Positions 26,301 to 33,533 of a stretch of 64,000 nt of DNA are shown here, in pieces. Positions within the stretch are counted from its first letter, which is position 1; every line of letters begins with the position of its first letter. Made by a program: the position numbers and the translations under genes. The stretch comes from Variovorax beijingensis (GTDB lineage Bacteria; Pseudomonadota; Gammaproteobacteria; Burkholderiales; Burkholderiaceae_C), in the NCBI RefSeq assembly GCF_003951285.1, contig NZ_RXFQ01000019.1:1-64000 (forward strand), written 5' to 3'. The notes below the pieces were generated by a model, which was not told where the DNA came from, made no database searches, and saw only the letters and a list, made by a program, of their open reading frames with translations.

Positions 26301-26483
26301 GACCACCTGGGGCGCCTTGCCGGGGTAGGGCGTACGGATGATGACCTGCGTGTCCGAGAGATCGGGCAGGGCGTCGAGCGGCATGCGCGCCACCGACCAT
26401 CCTCCCGCGGCCACCAGGAACAGGGTCGCGATCAGCACCAGGAAGCGGTTGCCGACCGACCAGCGGATCAGGGCGGCGATCAT
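23337..26483 (-). CDS. cusA: CusA-type heavy-metal RND efflux pump
   Basis: 1048 residues, the normal length for heavy-metal RND (HME) transporters. It has the first helix near 13-30, DALPDLSDTQVIIRTPYPG, a long periplasmic loop, and the central helices with GAMVDGAIVMVENVHKHIE, the HME proton-relay signature with the Asp and two Glu. GGEFMPPLDEGDLLYMPSALPG carries methionines typical of Cu(I)/Ag(I) pumps. It exports Cu(I)/Ag(I) from periplasm or cytosol with CusB and CusC. ATGA overlap with cusB. Metal choice between Cu/Ag and others is inferred from CusB and the bufferin neighbours. Confidence 0.93.
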   Translation of the reverse strand: MIAALIRWSVGNRFLVLIATLFLVAAGGWSVARMPLDALPDLSDTQVIIRTPYPGKAPQVVEDLVTYPLTTTMLSVPGARTVRGYSFFGDSFVYVLFDDKTDPYWARSRVVEYLNQVQARLPEGASASLGPDATGVGWIYEYALVDRTGMRDIGQLRALNDWFLKFELKTVPDVAEVASIGGMVRQYQVVLDPDRMRALGITQPAVVEALQKANQASGGSVVEFAEAEYMVRSRGYLRSLDDFRTIPLAVAGATPVLLRDVATVQIGPEMRRGIAELDGEGEVAGGVVVMRSGKNARSTIEAVKAKLEALKPGLPPGVEIVPTYDRSLLIDRAVANLRSKLIEEFVVVALVCAVFLFHLRSALVAVVALPIGVLAAFIVMHWQGVNANIMSLGGIAIAIGAMVDGAIVMVENVHKHIEAFEAAQGRQPAVAERWQLVVDASVEVGPALFFSLLVITLSFVPVFSLEAQEGRLFSPLAFTKTYAMAAAAGLSVTLIPVLMGYLIRGRIPHEAANPVNRFLMAAYRPALELVLRFPKGTLAMAAALLALTAVPMMRLGGEFMPPLDEGDLLYMPSALPGLSVSKASQLLQLTDRLIKTVPEVERVFGKAGRADTATDPAPLEMFETTIQFKPRAQWRAGMTTGRLVEELDRAVKVPGLTNVWVPPIRNRIDMLATGIKSPVGIKVAGTDLATIDALASQIEAAVRGVPGVSSALAERLAGGRYIDVDVDRLAAARHGLSVADVQAVVSTAIGGDNVGEVVQGRERYPINVRYPREVRDSLERLRQLPFVTARGAQLLLGDVATIRIEDGPPMLRSENARLSGWVYVDVRGRDLRSVVTDMQAAVGRAVKMPAGYAVSWSGQFEYLERATERLKLVVPATLAVIFVLLYLLFRSFGDAALVMAAVPFSLVGGFWLVWAMGHSISVATAVGFIALAGVAAEFGVVMLVYLKNALARRLEAGEPMNDQTLRAAIREGAVLRVRPKAMTVAVVMAGLLPILLGSGTGSEVMTRIAAPMVGGMVTAPLLSMLVVPAAWYLLRRRRGGAEPDKQIH

Positions 26484-27979
26484 TTCCTGGCGCCCGGTTG
26501 CAGCCGCTGGATGGAGACCAGCTCATAGCCCATCGGGCCGCCCTCCCTGAACTCGAAACGCACCGGGTCGCCCGGCTTGATTTCGGGGAATGCGCTGGGC
26601 GTGGCCTTGGCAAAGCCCATCGTCATGGCGGGCCACTGGAGCGTCGCGACCGGCCCGTGCGAAATGGTGATGCCGTCGGGCGCCACGCTCTCGACCTTGC
26701 CTTCGGCCTGGTGAGTCACCACGGCCGTTGCCGAGGCGCTTGCGGCCGGTGTGGCCGCAGGTGCCGCCATGTTGCCGAGCACCGAGCGCAGCCGCGCTTC
26801 CGAGTCGATCAGGAACTGGCCGCTGGCCACCACCTGCTCGCCCTCGGCCAGGCCCGAGACGACCTCGGTGTCGTCGCCCAGGTCCGCGCCCGTCGATACG
26901 TCGCGCGGCTCGAAGGCGCCGTCGGCCTTGCGCACGATGACGACGGCGCGCCGGCCGGTGCGGATCACGGCCTCCGAAGTCACCACCAGCCGGCTGCCCG
27001 CGGGCCCGGCCACCTGCAGCCGCAGCAGCATGCCGGGCGTGAGCTTCCCCTTCGTGTTGTCGACCTCGAAGCGGACCTTCAGGGTGCGGGTGGCGGTGCT
27101 GATCTCGGGCAGGATTTCGTCGAGTGCACCGTCGAACGACTGCGATGCATCGGCCTGCAGAACGGCCTTGGTCTTCTGCCCACGCGCGAGGCGAACCGCC
27201 TGCGCCTCCGGAATCTCGGCCACCGCCCAGACCTTCTGCAGGCCAGCGATGCGGAACAGCGTCATGCCGGGCGTCACTGCGACGCCTTCGCGCACGCCCA
27301 GCTCGGCCACCACGCCATCGACCGGCGCGGCGAGCACGTAGCGCGCCTGCGCCGTGCCGGTCTCCTCGCTGCGCCGGATGAGTTCAGCGGGAATCGACAG
27401 GGCCCGCATGCGGTCGCGCGCCGCCTCGACGAGATCGGACGAAGCGCCCGCGCGCCTGAGCGCGAGCCATTCGTTCTGCGGCCCGAGCCAGTCGGGCGCG
27501 AAGATGGTGGCCAGGGCCTGGCCCTTGCGCACGCGCTCCATCGGTGCGCGAACCGACAGGCGCTCGACGTAGCCGGCCACGCGGGTCTGCACCGCGGCGT
27601 TGCGCCGTTCGTCGAACTGCACGGACCCGATGGCTTCGAACGACGTCGATGCGTCGGTGCGCCGCACCTTCGCATACCGGATGCCGAGGTTCTGCTGCGC
27701 CGCGGGGCTGATCTTCACGCCCGCCTCGCTGGCGGTGGCGCTGTCGGCATACACGGGCACCAGTTGCATGTCCATGAACGGCGACTTGCCGGGCTTGTCG
27801 AAGCGCGGGCCGGGCACCATCGGGTCATGCCAGTAGAGGACCTTGCGGCCATCGGGCGTGGCAGCCGCGGCCATCGATGTATCTACAGTCTGGCCCGTCT
27901 TGCGGCCCAGGTAGAAGGCGCCGGCGGCGAGCAGCAGGGCGGCCAGCAGCGATACGCCCACGGTGAGTTTTCGGTTCAT
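26480..27979 (-). CDS. cusB: CusB-type periplasmic adaptor with CusF-like tail
   Basis: 499 residues. A membrane anchor (about 5-25) is followed by the heavy-metal-binding motif YWHDPMVPG...FDKPGKSPFMDMQLVPVY at 49-77, the barrel-sandwich and beta-barrel of membrane-fusion proteins, and a C-terminal domain (about 425-499) containing EGKVESVAPDGITISHGPV and WPAMTMGFA, the Trp-Met-Met copper site of CusF. The metallochaperone CusF is thus fused to the adaptor. It links CusA to CusC and delivers Cu(I). It overlaps both neighbours by four bases. Confidence 0.93.
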   Translation of the reverse strand: MNRKLTVGVSLLAALLLAAGAFYLGRKTGQTVDTSMAAAATPDGRKVLYWHDPMVPGPRFDKPGKSPFMDMQLVPVYADSATASEAGVKISPAAQQNLGIRYAKVRRTDASTSFEAIGSVQFDERRNAAVQTRVAGYVERLSVRAPMERVRKGQALATIFAPDWLGPQNEWLALRRAGASSDLVEAARDRMRALSIPAELIRRSEETGTAQARYVLAAPVDGVVAELGVREGVAVTPGMTLFRIAGLQKVWAVAEIPEAQAVRLARGQKTKAVLQADASQSFDGALDEILPEISTATRTLKVRFEVDNTKGKLTPGMLLRLQVAGPAGSRLVVTSEAVIRTGRRAVVIVRKADGAFEPRDVSTGADLGDDTEVVSGLAEGEQVVASGQFLIDSEARLRSVLGNMAAPAATPAASASATAVVTHQAEGKVESVAPDGITISHGPVATLQWPAMTMGFAKATPSAFPEIKPGDPVRFEFREGGPMGYELVSIQRLQPGARK

Positions 27980-29208
27980 GGCGCCACCTCGGCAGTGAGC
28001 GGCCGGAAGGCCAGTTGGATTCGGGTCCGGGCGAGATCGCGCTGCAGCGCCAGCAGCTTGCGCTGCGCCTCGAGCTCCGCGTGCCGCGCCTCGAACAGCG
28101 CGGCGAGGCTCGCCTGGTTGGAGCGGTAGGCCGCCGTCGCCGCGGCCGTCCTCTGGCCGGCAGGAACGACGACGCTGGCGCGATAGCGCTCGATGCGCTG
28201 CTGCAGGCGCTCGGCATCGCTCGCGAGTGTGCGGTATTCGGCGCCGGCTGCGCGGGTGGCCTCGGCCAGATCGGCTTCGGCTTTCTCGACCAGCGCCAGC
28301 CTGGCGGCGGCGTCGCGGTCCTGCCGTTCGCCAGGCGCCACGGGCAGCGGAATGCTCACGCCCACCGACACCATGTCGGAATAGCCGCTGCGCTGGCCAT
28401 AGGCGAGCTCCCAGGTCCAGTTGGGCTTGCGGTTGGAGGCGGTGACTGCCGCCGCCTGCCGGGCCACGTCGACGTCGCGCTGCAGCGCGGCCACCGTGGC
28501 GTGTCCGGCCACATAGGCCTCTTCAGCGGGCAAGGGAAGCTCGCCGACGGGCATCAGCCCGTCGGGCGGCACACCCACCCAGCGTTCGAGTGCCACGCGC
28601 GCGGCGTTCTGCTGCTGACGGATGTCCGCCGCACCGTCCTGCGCGGCGCCTCTTGCACCCGCCATCGCCAGCATCTCCTGGCTGCTGCCGGCGGCCGACG
28701 ACAGGCGCGCGCGCGAGGCTTCCAGCTCTTCGCGGGCGTGGTGTTCCGCGAGTGCGGCGAGCTTCAGGGTTTCGCCGGCGTAGAAGGCGTCCAGGTACGC
28801 GAGCGCGGTCTGCAGGCGGACCTGGGCCGCGGCCACTTGCGCCTGCACCCTTTCGCGGCCGACCGCCGCATCGGCAGCGGCCTGGCGTGCCGCACGCTTG
28901 TCGGCGGACAGCCATTCCTGGCTGATGCCGATGCGCTTCATCGTCATCGATTCGCGCGCGGTGTGGAAGCGGTCCGGCCCGGTCGCGGGCAGGTTGTCGA
29001 TGCCGACGCGCAGCACGGGATCGGGAAGCTGGGCCGCGGCCTGCGCCGCTTGCGTGGCGCTCAGCACGCCGGCGCGGGCAGCGCGTGCAGTCTCGGAGCG
29101 CCGTGCAGCCAACTCGAGCGCAGTGTCGAGGGACAGGGGGGCGGCCGTCGCAAGGCACGGCAGCAGCACAACAGCCAAGGCGGTTGCGCGGGAAAAGAAA
29201 ATGGACAT
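27976..29208 (-). CDS. cusC: CusC/TolC-family outer-membrane efflux protein
   Basis: 410 residues. The signal peptide is about 1-22 (SRATALAVVLLPCLATAAP). The body has the duplicated TolC coiled-coil pattern (LDTALELAARRSETARAAR; AGAEYRTLASDAERLQQRIE; YRSNQASLAALFEARHAELE). ATG 29208 is preceded by GGAG; the frame is open a further 19 codons upstream without protein-like sequence. It forms the outer-membrane exit duct for the CusBA pump and is the first of the three overlapping genes. Confidence 0.9.
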   Translation of the reverse strand: MSIFFSRATALAVVLLPCLATAAPLSLDTALELAARRSETARAARAGVLSATQAAQAAAQLPDPVLRVGIDNLPATGPDRFHTARESMTMKRIGISQEWLSADKRAARQAAADAAVGRERVQAQVAAAQVRLQTALAYLDAFYAGETLKLAALAEHHAREELEASRARLSSAAGSSQEMLAMAGARGAAQDGAADIRQQQNAARVALERWVGVPPDGLMPVGELPLPAEEAYVAGHATVAALQRDVDVARQAAAVTASNRKPNWTWELAYGQRSGYSDMVSVGVSIPLPVAPGERQDRDAAARLALVEKAEADLAEATRAAGAEYRTLASDAERLQQRIERYRASVVVPAGQRTAAATAAYRSNQASLAALFEARHAELEAQRKLLALQRDLARTRIQLAFRPLTAEVAP

Positions 29209-29284
29209 GACAACTCCGCGGACGAACGAGGCAATCGCTGGCGAGCGGACGCGCCGCACCAGCACCGGTCAGTCGACGGAGGGG

Positions 29285-29674
29285 TCAGACGCGAAGTCTG
29301 AGGGTCGCAAGAAAAACGGGATCGGGCGGCGGATGCTGCCGCTCGGGCAGCGCCTGGCGCGGAAGCGGCTCGGCAAGCGCTGCCGGCACCAGCGGCACGG
29401 CCAGCACCTGCACGATGGCAGGCAGCGAAGGCGTGGCGGCCTTCACCGGTTCGAACGACAGCGACATGTCGGCGGCATGCTGGTGGCACAGCACGGGCTG
29501 GGCGCTGTCCATGCCCTCGCAGGGCTCGCCCGGCGCCATCGCGATCCCGGCCGTCGACGCCGCGTCCGCTGCCCCGGGACAGACGTAGCCTGCCAGCGCC
29601 AGCTGCGAGAACAGCAGCGACAGGACCACGAGAAACGCGGTCATGCAACGTCGGGGGAAACGATAGCCGCTCAT
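29285..29674 (-). CDS. Small secreted Cys/His/Met-containing protein upstream of cus
   Basis: 129 residues. A hydrophobic signal sequence (about 11-28, FLVVLSLLFSQLALAGYVC) precedes a mature segment with CPG, PCEGMDS and LCHQHAADMS, residues able to bind copper. It is 76 bases before cusC on the same strand, so probably the first gene of the cus operon. The family is not recognised; a periplasmic copper-binding role is inferred from composition and place only. Confidence 0.65.
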   Translation of the reverse strand: MSGYRFPRRCMTAFLVVLSLLFSQLALAGYVCPGAADAASTAGIAMAPGEPCEGMDSAQPVLCHQHAADMSLSFEPVKAATPSLPAIVQVLAVPLVPAALAEPLPRQALPERQHPPPDPVFLATLRLRV

Positions 29675-29751
29675 AGGGCGCCAGTGTATCGCCAGCGACA
29701 TTGCCGGCAACCCAAAGTGAGTACCGGTTCGACTGGCAATCGAAGCGAGGC

Positions 29752-29997
29752 ATGGAAGCTCCGCTGGCCTTCCGGAAAGCGCCGAAGATCGCACCGAGCA
29801 ATCTCATTCTCTACACCGGCGATCAGTTTCCCGCATGGAAGGGAAACGTCTTCGTCGGCGCATTGGCCGGCAAGGCCGTATGGCGCTTCGAACTGGCGGG
29901 CGAGGACAACACTCCGCGCGTGGTTCGGCACGAAGCCCTGTTCGCCGAACTGGGAGCGCGCATCGTGCGCGTGGCGCGGGCGGACTCGATGCTGTAG
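29752..29997 (+). pseudogene. PQQ-dependent sugar dehydrogenase, C-terminal remnant
   Basis: About 82 residues matching the last propeller blade of soluble PQQ (aldose-type) sugar dehydrogenases: IAPSNLILYTGDQFPAWKGN, then VFVGALAGKAVWRFEL and EALFAELGARIVRVA. The other 350 or so residues, the signal peptide and the normal end (DV-QGPDG-LY) are absent. It has no ribosome binding site. It is a gene fragment lying between the divergent copper operons, left over from a deletion. Confidence 0.75.
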
Positions 29998-30092
29998 TTG
30001 GCGGCGTTCTCGATCCTCGTTCGCTCGGCAAAAGAATCTGCCGAATCGGGCAGGGCCCTGTAACCCCCGCCACGCACGCCGCGAACTAGCAA

Positions 30093-30121
30093 TTGACTGC
30101 GCATTGGGGCGCGGTTGCAAT
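30093..30121 (+). promoter_or_regulatory. Candidate sigma-70 promoter of the bufferin operon
   Basis: TTGACT at 30093-30098 and TGCAAT at 30116-30121 are separated by 17 bases and lie 29 bases before the precursor ATG. The match is moderate and no metal-regulator operator is obvious between them. Confidence 0.4.
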
Positions 30122-30149
30122 TTCTCAATCAATCTTTTGGAGTTCATCC

Positions 30150-30437
30150 ATGATCAACCGTTCTTTCGCGATCACCGCTCTTGCACTGGGCGCCCTTGCC
30201 GCGGGCTCTGCCATGGCGCAGGACAAACCGATGGCCGACAAGATGGCCGCCATGGAAAAGTGCTACGGCGTCTCGATGGCCGGCAAGAACGACTGCGCCG
30301 CCGGCCCCGGCACCACCTGCGCGGGCACCTCCAAGGTCGACTACCAGGGCAACGCCTGGAAGAACGTTCCGGCCGGCACCTGCGCCACCATCAAGACGCC
30401 CAAGGGCATGGGTTCGCTGACGCCGATCAAGTCCTGA
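30150..30437 (+). CDS. bufA1: Bufferin precursor (DUF2282)
   Basis: 95 residues: signal peptide 1-23 (cleavage after AMA), a short linker, then the DUF2282 core with four cysteines, C38 (EKCYGV), C49 (GKNDCAAG), C57 (TTCAGT) and C78 (PAGTC). Bufferins are exported peptides whose cysteines are converted by the partner MNIO enzyme to copper-chelating heterocycles, protecting the envelope from copper. The modifying enzyme, its partner and a DoxX protein follow directly. GGAG precedes the ATG. Location opposite the cus operon supports a copper role. Confidence 0.92.
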   Translation: MINRSFAITALALGALAAGSAMAQDKPMADKMAAMEKCYGVSMAGKNDCAAGPGTTCAGTSKVDYQGNAWKNVPAGTCATIKTPKGMGSLTPIKS

Positions 30438-30459
30438 TCGCGGCACTGCGCACGCTGCC

Positions 30460-31302
30460 ATGTCCGACATCCTCGCGGCCGGCCTCGGCCTCAAGCCGGA
30501 GCACTACGAGGCCGCGTTCGGCGCGCGTGCCGAGGGCCTGTGGTTCGAGGTGCACCCCGAGAACTACATGGTGGCGGGCGGCCCGCGCATCGGATGGCTC
30601 GAAGCAATCCGCGCGCGCCATCCGGTGTCGCTGCATGGCGTCTCGCTTTCGCTCGCAGGGGAGGCGCAGCCCGATGCGGCGCATCTTCAGCGGCTGGCGG
30701 CGCTCGTCCGGCGCATCCAGCCCGCGCTGATCTCCGAGCACCTGGCCTGGTCCACATGGAACGGCCAGTACTTTCCGGACCTGCTTCCCTTTCCGCGCAG
30801 CACCGGCGCGCTGCAGCGCATCGCCGACAACATCGCGCGCACGCAGGACGCGCTGGGCACGGCGATTGCCATCGAGAACCCGTCCCACTACCTGCACATC
30901 GACGGGCATGAATGGGACGAGATCGATTTTCTTGCCGAACTGTCGCGCCGCACCGGCTGCAGGCTGCTGCTCGACATCAACAACGTGTACGTGTCCGCAT
31001 GCAACCTGGGTTTCTCGGCCGCGCAATGGATCGACCGGTTTCCGCAGGCGCTGGTCGGCGAGATCCATCTCGCGGGCCACAGCGCCGACCCTGCGCTCGG
31101 CGGTGCCCTGCTGATCGATTCGCATGATGCGCCCATCGCGCCGGAGGTGTGGCAGCTGTACCGGCGCTTCGTCGATCGCGCCGGTGCCCGGCCCACGCTG
31201 ATCGAGCGCGACGGCAACGTGCCGGCCTTCGGGGAACTCATGGCCGAGCAGGAACAGGCCGCGGCCGCGCTGCAGCGCGCGGCGCAGGAGGCCGTGGCAT
31301 GA
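30460..31302 (+). CDS. bufB1: BufB, MNIO-family (DUF692) cysteine-modifying enzyme
   Basis: 280 residues, a TIM-barrel of the multinuclear non-heme iron oxidase family (MbnB/DUF692). Likely metal ligands are visible in order: H59 (LHGVSLSL), H94 (SEHLAW), E139 (IAIENPS), D172/N174 (LLLDINNVYVSACNLGF), H203 and H207 (EIHLAGHS), D220/H222 (LIDSHDAP) and E249 (LIERDGNVP). It would oxidise the four bufferin cysteines using O2 and iron. It begins 22 bases after the precursor and overlaps bufC by ATGA. Confidence 0.94.
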   Translation: MSDILAAGLGLKPEHYEAAFGARAEGLWFEVHPENYMVAGGPRIGWLEAIRARHPVSLHGVSLSLAGEAQPDAAHLQRLAALVRRIQPALISEHLAWSTWNGQYFPDLLPFPRSTGALQRIADNIARTQDALGTAIAIENPSHYLHIDGHEWDEIDFLAELSRRTGCRLLLDINNVYVSACNLGFSAAQWIDRFPQALVGEIHLAGHSADPALGGALLIDSHDAPIAPEVWQLYRRFVDRAGARPTLIERDGNVPAFGELMAEQEQAAAALQRAAQEAVA

Positions 31303-32087
31303 ACGCACCGCCCGATCAGTTCCAGCAGGCCTTTGCGCAGGCGCTGTTCGCTGCGCCGGAGGCTGCGCACCCCGCGGTGCGGGCGCTCGCCATGCAGCCC
31401 GCCTTCGCGGTGTACCGCAACACCGTGATGAAGGCCTGCATCGATGCGCTGCAGGCCAACTTCCCGACCGTTGCGCAGCTGGTGGGCGAGGAGTGGTTTC
31501 GCGCCGCCGCCGCACTCTATGTGGCGGCCGATCCGCCGAGCGACGGGCGCCTGCTGCACTACGGCGGCGGCTTCCCCGATTTCCTGCGCGGCTTCGAGCC
31601 GGCTGCCGAGCTCGTCTACCTGCCCGCCGTGGCGCAGCTCGACACGCTCTGGCGCGAAGCCCATGCCGCGCAGGACGCACCGGCCGCCGACGCCGCATGG
31701 ATCGCCCGCCGCACGCCGGAACAGATGGCGGCCCTGGCCCTCGCGCCGCACCCGGCGGCCCGCTGGACCTGGTTCGACGAGCAACCGGTCTACAGCATCT
31801 GGGAGCGCCATCGCCGGCCGGGCGCGGCTGGCGACGAACTGGCCTGGCGAGGCGAGGGCGCCTTGCTGACGCGGCCCGGCGACACGGTGAACTGGCACGA
31901 GATCACCCAGGCCGGCTGCGCCTTCCTCGACGCCTGCGCCAGCGGCGCAAGCCTTGCCGAGGCCGCGGAGTGCGCGCTGGCGGCCGACCCGGCGGCAGAC
32001 ATCTCGGCCATGTTCGCCGCCTTGCTGCGCGCCGGTGCATTCGCCGGCACTTCGGCTTTGCCGGCATCCAACGAAAGAGCACCATGA
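31299..32087 (+). CDS. bufC1: BufC, DUF2063 partner protein
   Basis: 262 residues. The N-terminal DUF2063 domain is clear (QFQQAFAQALFAAP; AFAVYRNTVMKACIDALQANFPTVAQLVGEEWF; LHYGGGFPDFL). In MNIO systems this protein pairs with the DUF692 enzyme and is thought to recruit the precursor; older annotation calls it DNA-binding without support. Two four-base overlaps, with bufB and with the DoxX gene, indicate stoichiometric co-translation. Confidence 0.9.
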   Translation: MNAPPDQFQQAFAQALFAAPEAAHPAVRALAMQPAFAVYRNTVMKACIDALQANFPTVAQLVGEEWFRAAAALYVAADPPSDGRLLHYGGGFPDFLRGFEPAAELVYLPAVAQLDTLWREAHAAQDAPAADAAWIARRTPEQMAALALAPHPAARWTWFDEQPVYSIWERHRRPGAAGDELAWRGEGALLTRPGDTVNWHEITQAGCAFLDACASGASLAEAAECALAADPAADISAMFAALLRAGAFAGTSALPASNERAP

Positions 32088-32569
32088 GCACCACCCCCCA
32101 GGCTTCCGCATCGATCGAAGTCGGCAACCGCCGCGGCCTTCGTGCGCACTGGAACGCCGTGGCCGAGCGCCTCACGCGCCTGGTGGCCCACGACGCACTG
32201 GCACTGGCCACGCGCGTGGCCGTGGCGGCCATCTTCTTCTATTCGGGCCGCACCAAGGTCGAGGGCTTTCTCACCCTGACCGACAGCGCGTACGAGCTGT
32301 TCCGCACCGAATACAGATTGCCGTTCGTGCCGCCCGAGATCGCCGCGCACCTGGCGGCCTACTCGGAGCACCTGTTCCCGCTGCTGCTGGTGCTGGGCCT
32401 GTTCACGCGCCTGTCGGCGCTGGCCCTGCTGGGCATGACGCTGGTGATCCAGGTGTTCGTCTACCCCGACGCATGGCCGACGCACCTCTCGTGGGCCGCG
32501 CTGCTGCTGTACCTGGCGGGACGCGGCGCGGGCCGCCTGTCGCTCGACCACGCGCTGGGCATTCGCTGA
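32084..32569 (+). CDS. DoxX-family membrane protein of the bufferin operon
   Basis: 161 residues with four hydrophobic helices; AIFFYSGRTKVEGF is the DoxX hallmark after the first helix. DoxX-like proteins accompany many bufferin operons, probably as a redox or electron-supply component at the membrane, though this is not established. Overlaps bufC by four bases and ends the operon; the downstream LuxR gene has its own gap of 69 bases. Confidence 0.85.
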   Translation: MSTTPQASASIEVGNRRGLRAHWNAVAERLTRLVAHDALALATRVAVAAIFFYSGRTKVEGFLTLTDSAYELFRTEYRLPFVPPEIAAHLAAYSEHLFPLLLVLGLFTRLSALALLGMTLVIQVFVYPDAWPTHLSWAALLLYLAGRGAGRLSLDHALGIR

Positions 32570-32638
32570 CAGGCCAGCTCCCGGCCCGCGGGCTTCCACC
32601 CTGTTAAATCGGGCGCGGCTTGCCTATATTGGGCCGCG

Positions 32639-33445
32639 ATGCCTTCCACCTGGTTTCTCGACACGCCGCCTGCGGGCCAGCTGCTGGACGCCGGCGCCGT
32701 CGCGCACCTGCTCGATGCAGGCAATGAGCAGGCGCCCGCGCTCCACATGCTCGACTTCATCAACCACGTGGTGCCGGTCGAATACATCTCGCTCGTGGAA
32801 TACATCGACGGTGTTCCGTCGCAGGTGGAAGGGCATTCGGCCGGCCGGCGCGACAACATCACGGCGGAGTGCTTTTCCCTCTACAAGAAGCGGTTCCGAC
32901 AGGCCGACGACATGACCCGCCTGGCCGCGCGCATGGGCGGGGAGGCGCTGGGCCAGGCACCCGTCACCGCCTTGCTGTACGACGCGGCGGACATCCCCGA
33001 CCCGGCATGGCGCGAGCAGATCTTCGTCGGCCGGCAATTGACGGGGCGGCTGAGCTTTCTCTACTCGCCCGTGCCGCGCACGATCTTTGCGATCAACCTG
33101 TACCGCAACCGGCAGAACGGCCAGTTTGCGCAGGCGGATGTCGCGCAACTGCTCGGCCTGGCGCCCCTGCTGAAGCGCGCGCACCGCAATGCGCTCTTTG
33201 CGCAGCTCGCATCGCCCGATACGCCGTTGCGCGTGGCGGGCATCGAGCGCACGCTGCAGCGCACGGCGCCGCAACTGTCGCCGCGCGAGCGCGAGGTCTG
33301 CGCGCGCATCGCCTGCGGGATCGGCGCCGACGGCATCGCCGCGGACCTGGGCATCGCCGCGTCGAGCGTGACGACGCTGCGCAAGCGCGCCTACCTGAAG
33401 CTCGCGATCCACGGGCGGCAGCAGCTCGCGCGCTTTATCCACTAG
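32639..33445 (+). CDS. LuxR-family transcriptional regulator
   Basis: 268 residues. The C-terminal LuxR helix-turn-helix is complete (LSPREREVCARIACGIGADG, then IAASSVTTLRKRAYLKLAI, about 209-262). The N-terminal 200 residues have no clear autoinducer-binding motif and belong to an unassigned sensory domain seen in regulators of aromatic catabolism. It precedes the Rieske oxygenase by 88 bases on the same strand and is the probable activator of that module. Confidence 0.88.
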   Translation: MPSTWFLDTPPAGQLLDAGAVAHLLDAGNEQAPALHMLDFINHVVPVEYISLVEYIDGVPSQVEGHSAGRRDNITAECFSLYKKRFRQADDMTRLAARMGGEALGQAPVTALLYDAADIPDPAWREQIFVGRQLTGRLSFLYSPVPRTIFAINLYRNRQNGQFAQADVAQLLGLAPLLKRAHRNALFAQLASPDTPLRVAGIERTLQRTAPQLSPREREVCARIACGIGADGIAADLGIAASSVTTLRKRAYLKLAIHGRQQLARFIH

Positions 33446-33533
33446 GGGTTCACCCCGAGGGTTTTGTACCCTCCTGCAGGGACAGACGAACGCCGCGCGA
33501 ATTCCTACATTGCCTGGACTCTTGGAGACAGGC

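Noticed and set aside
24105..26528. An 807-residue plus-strand open frame opposite cusA
   Set aside because: Composition is typical of antisense noise (Arg, His, Gly, Gln) and it covers the entire, clearly real, cusA gene.
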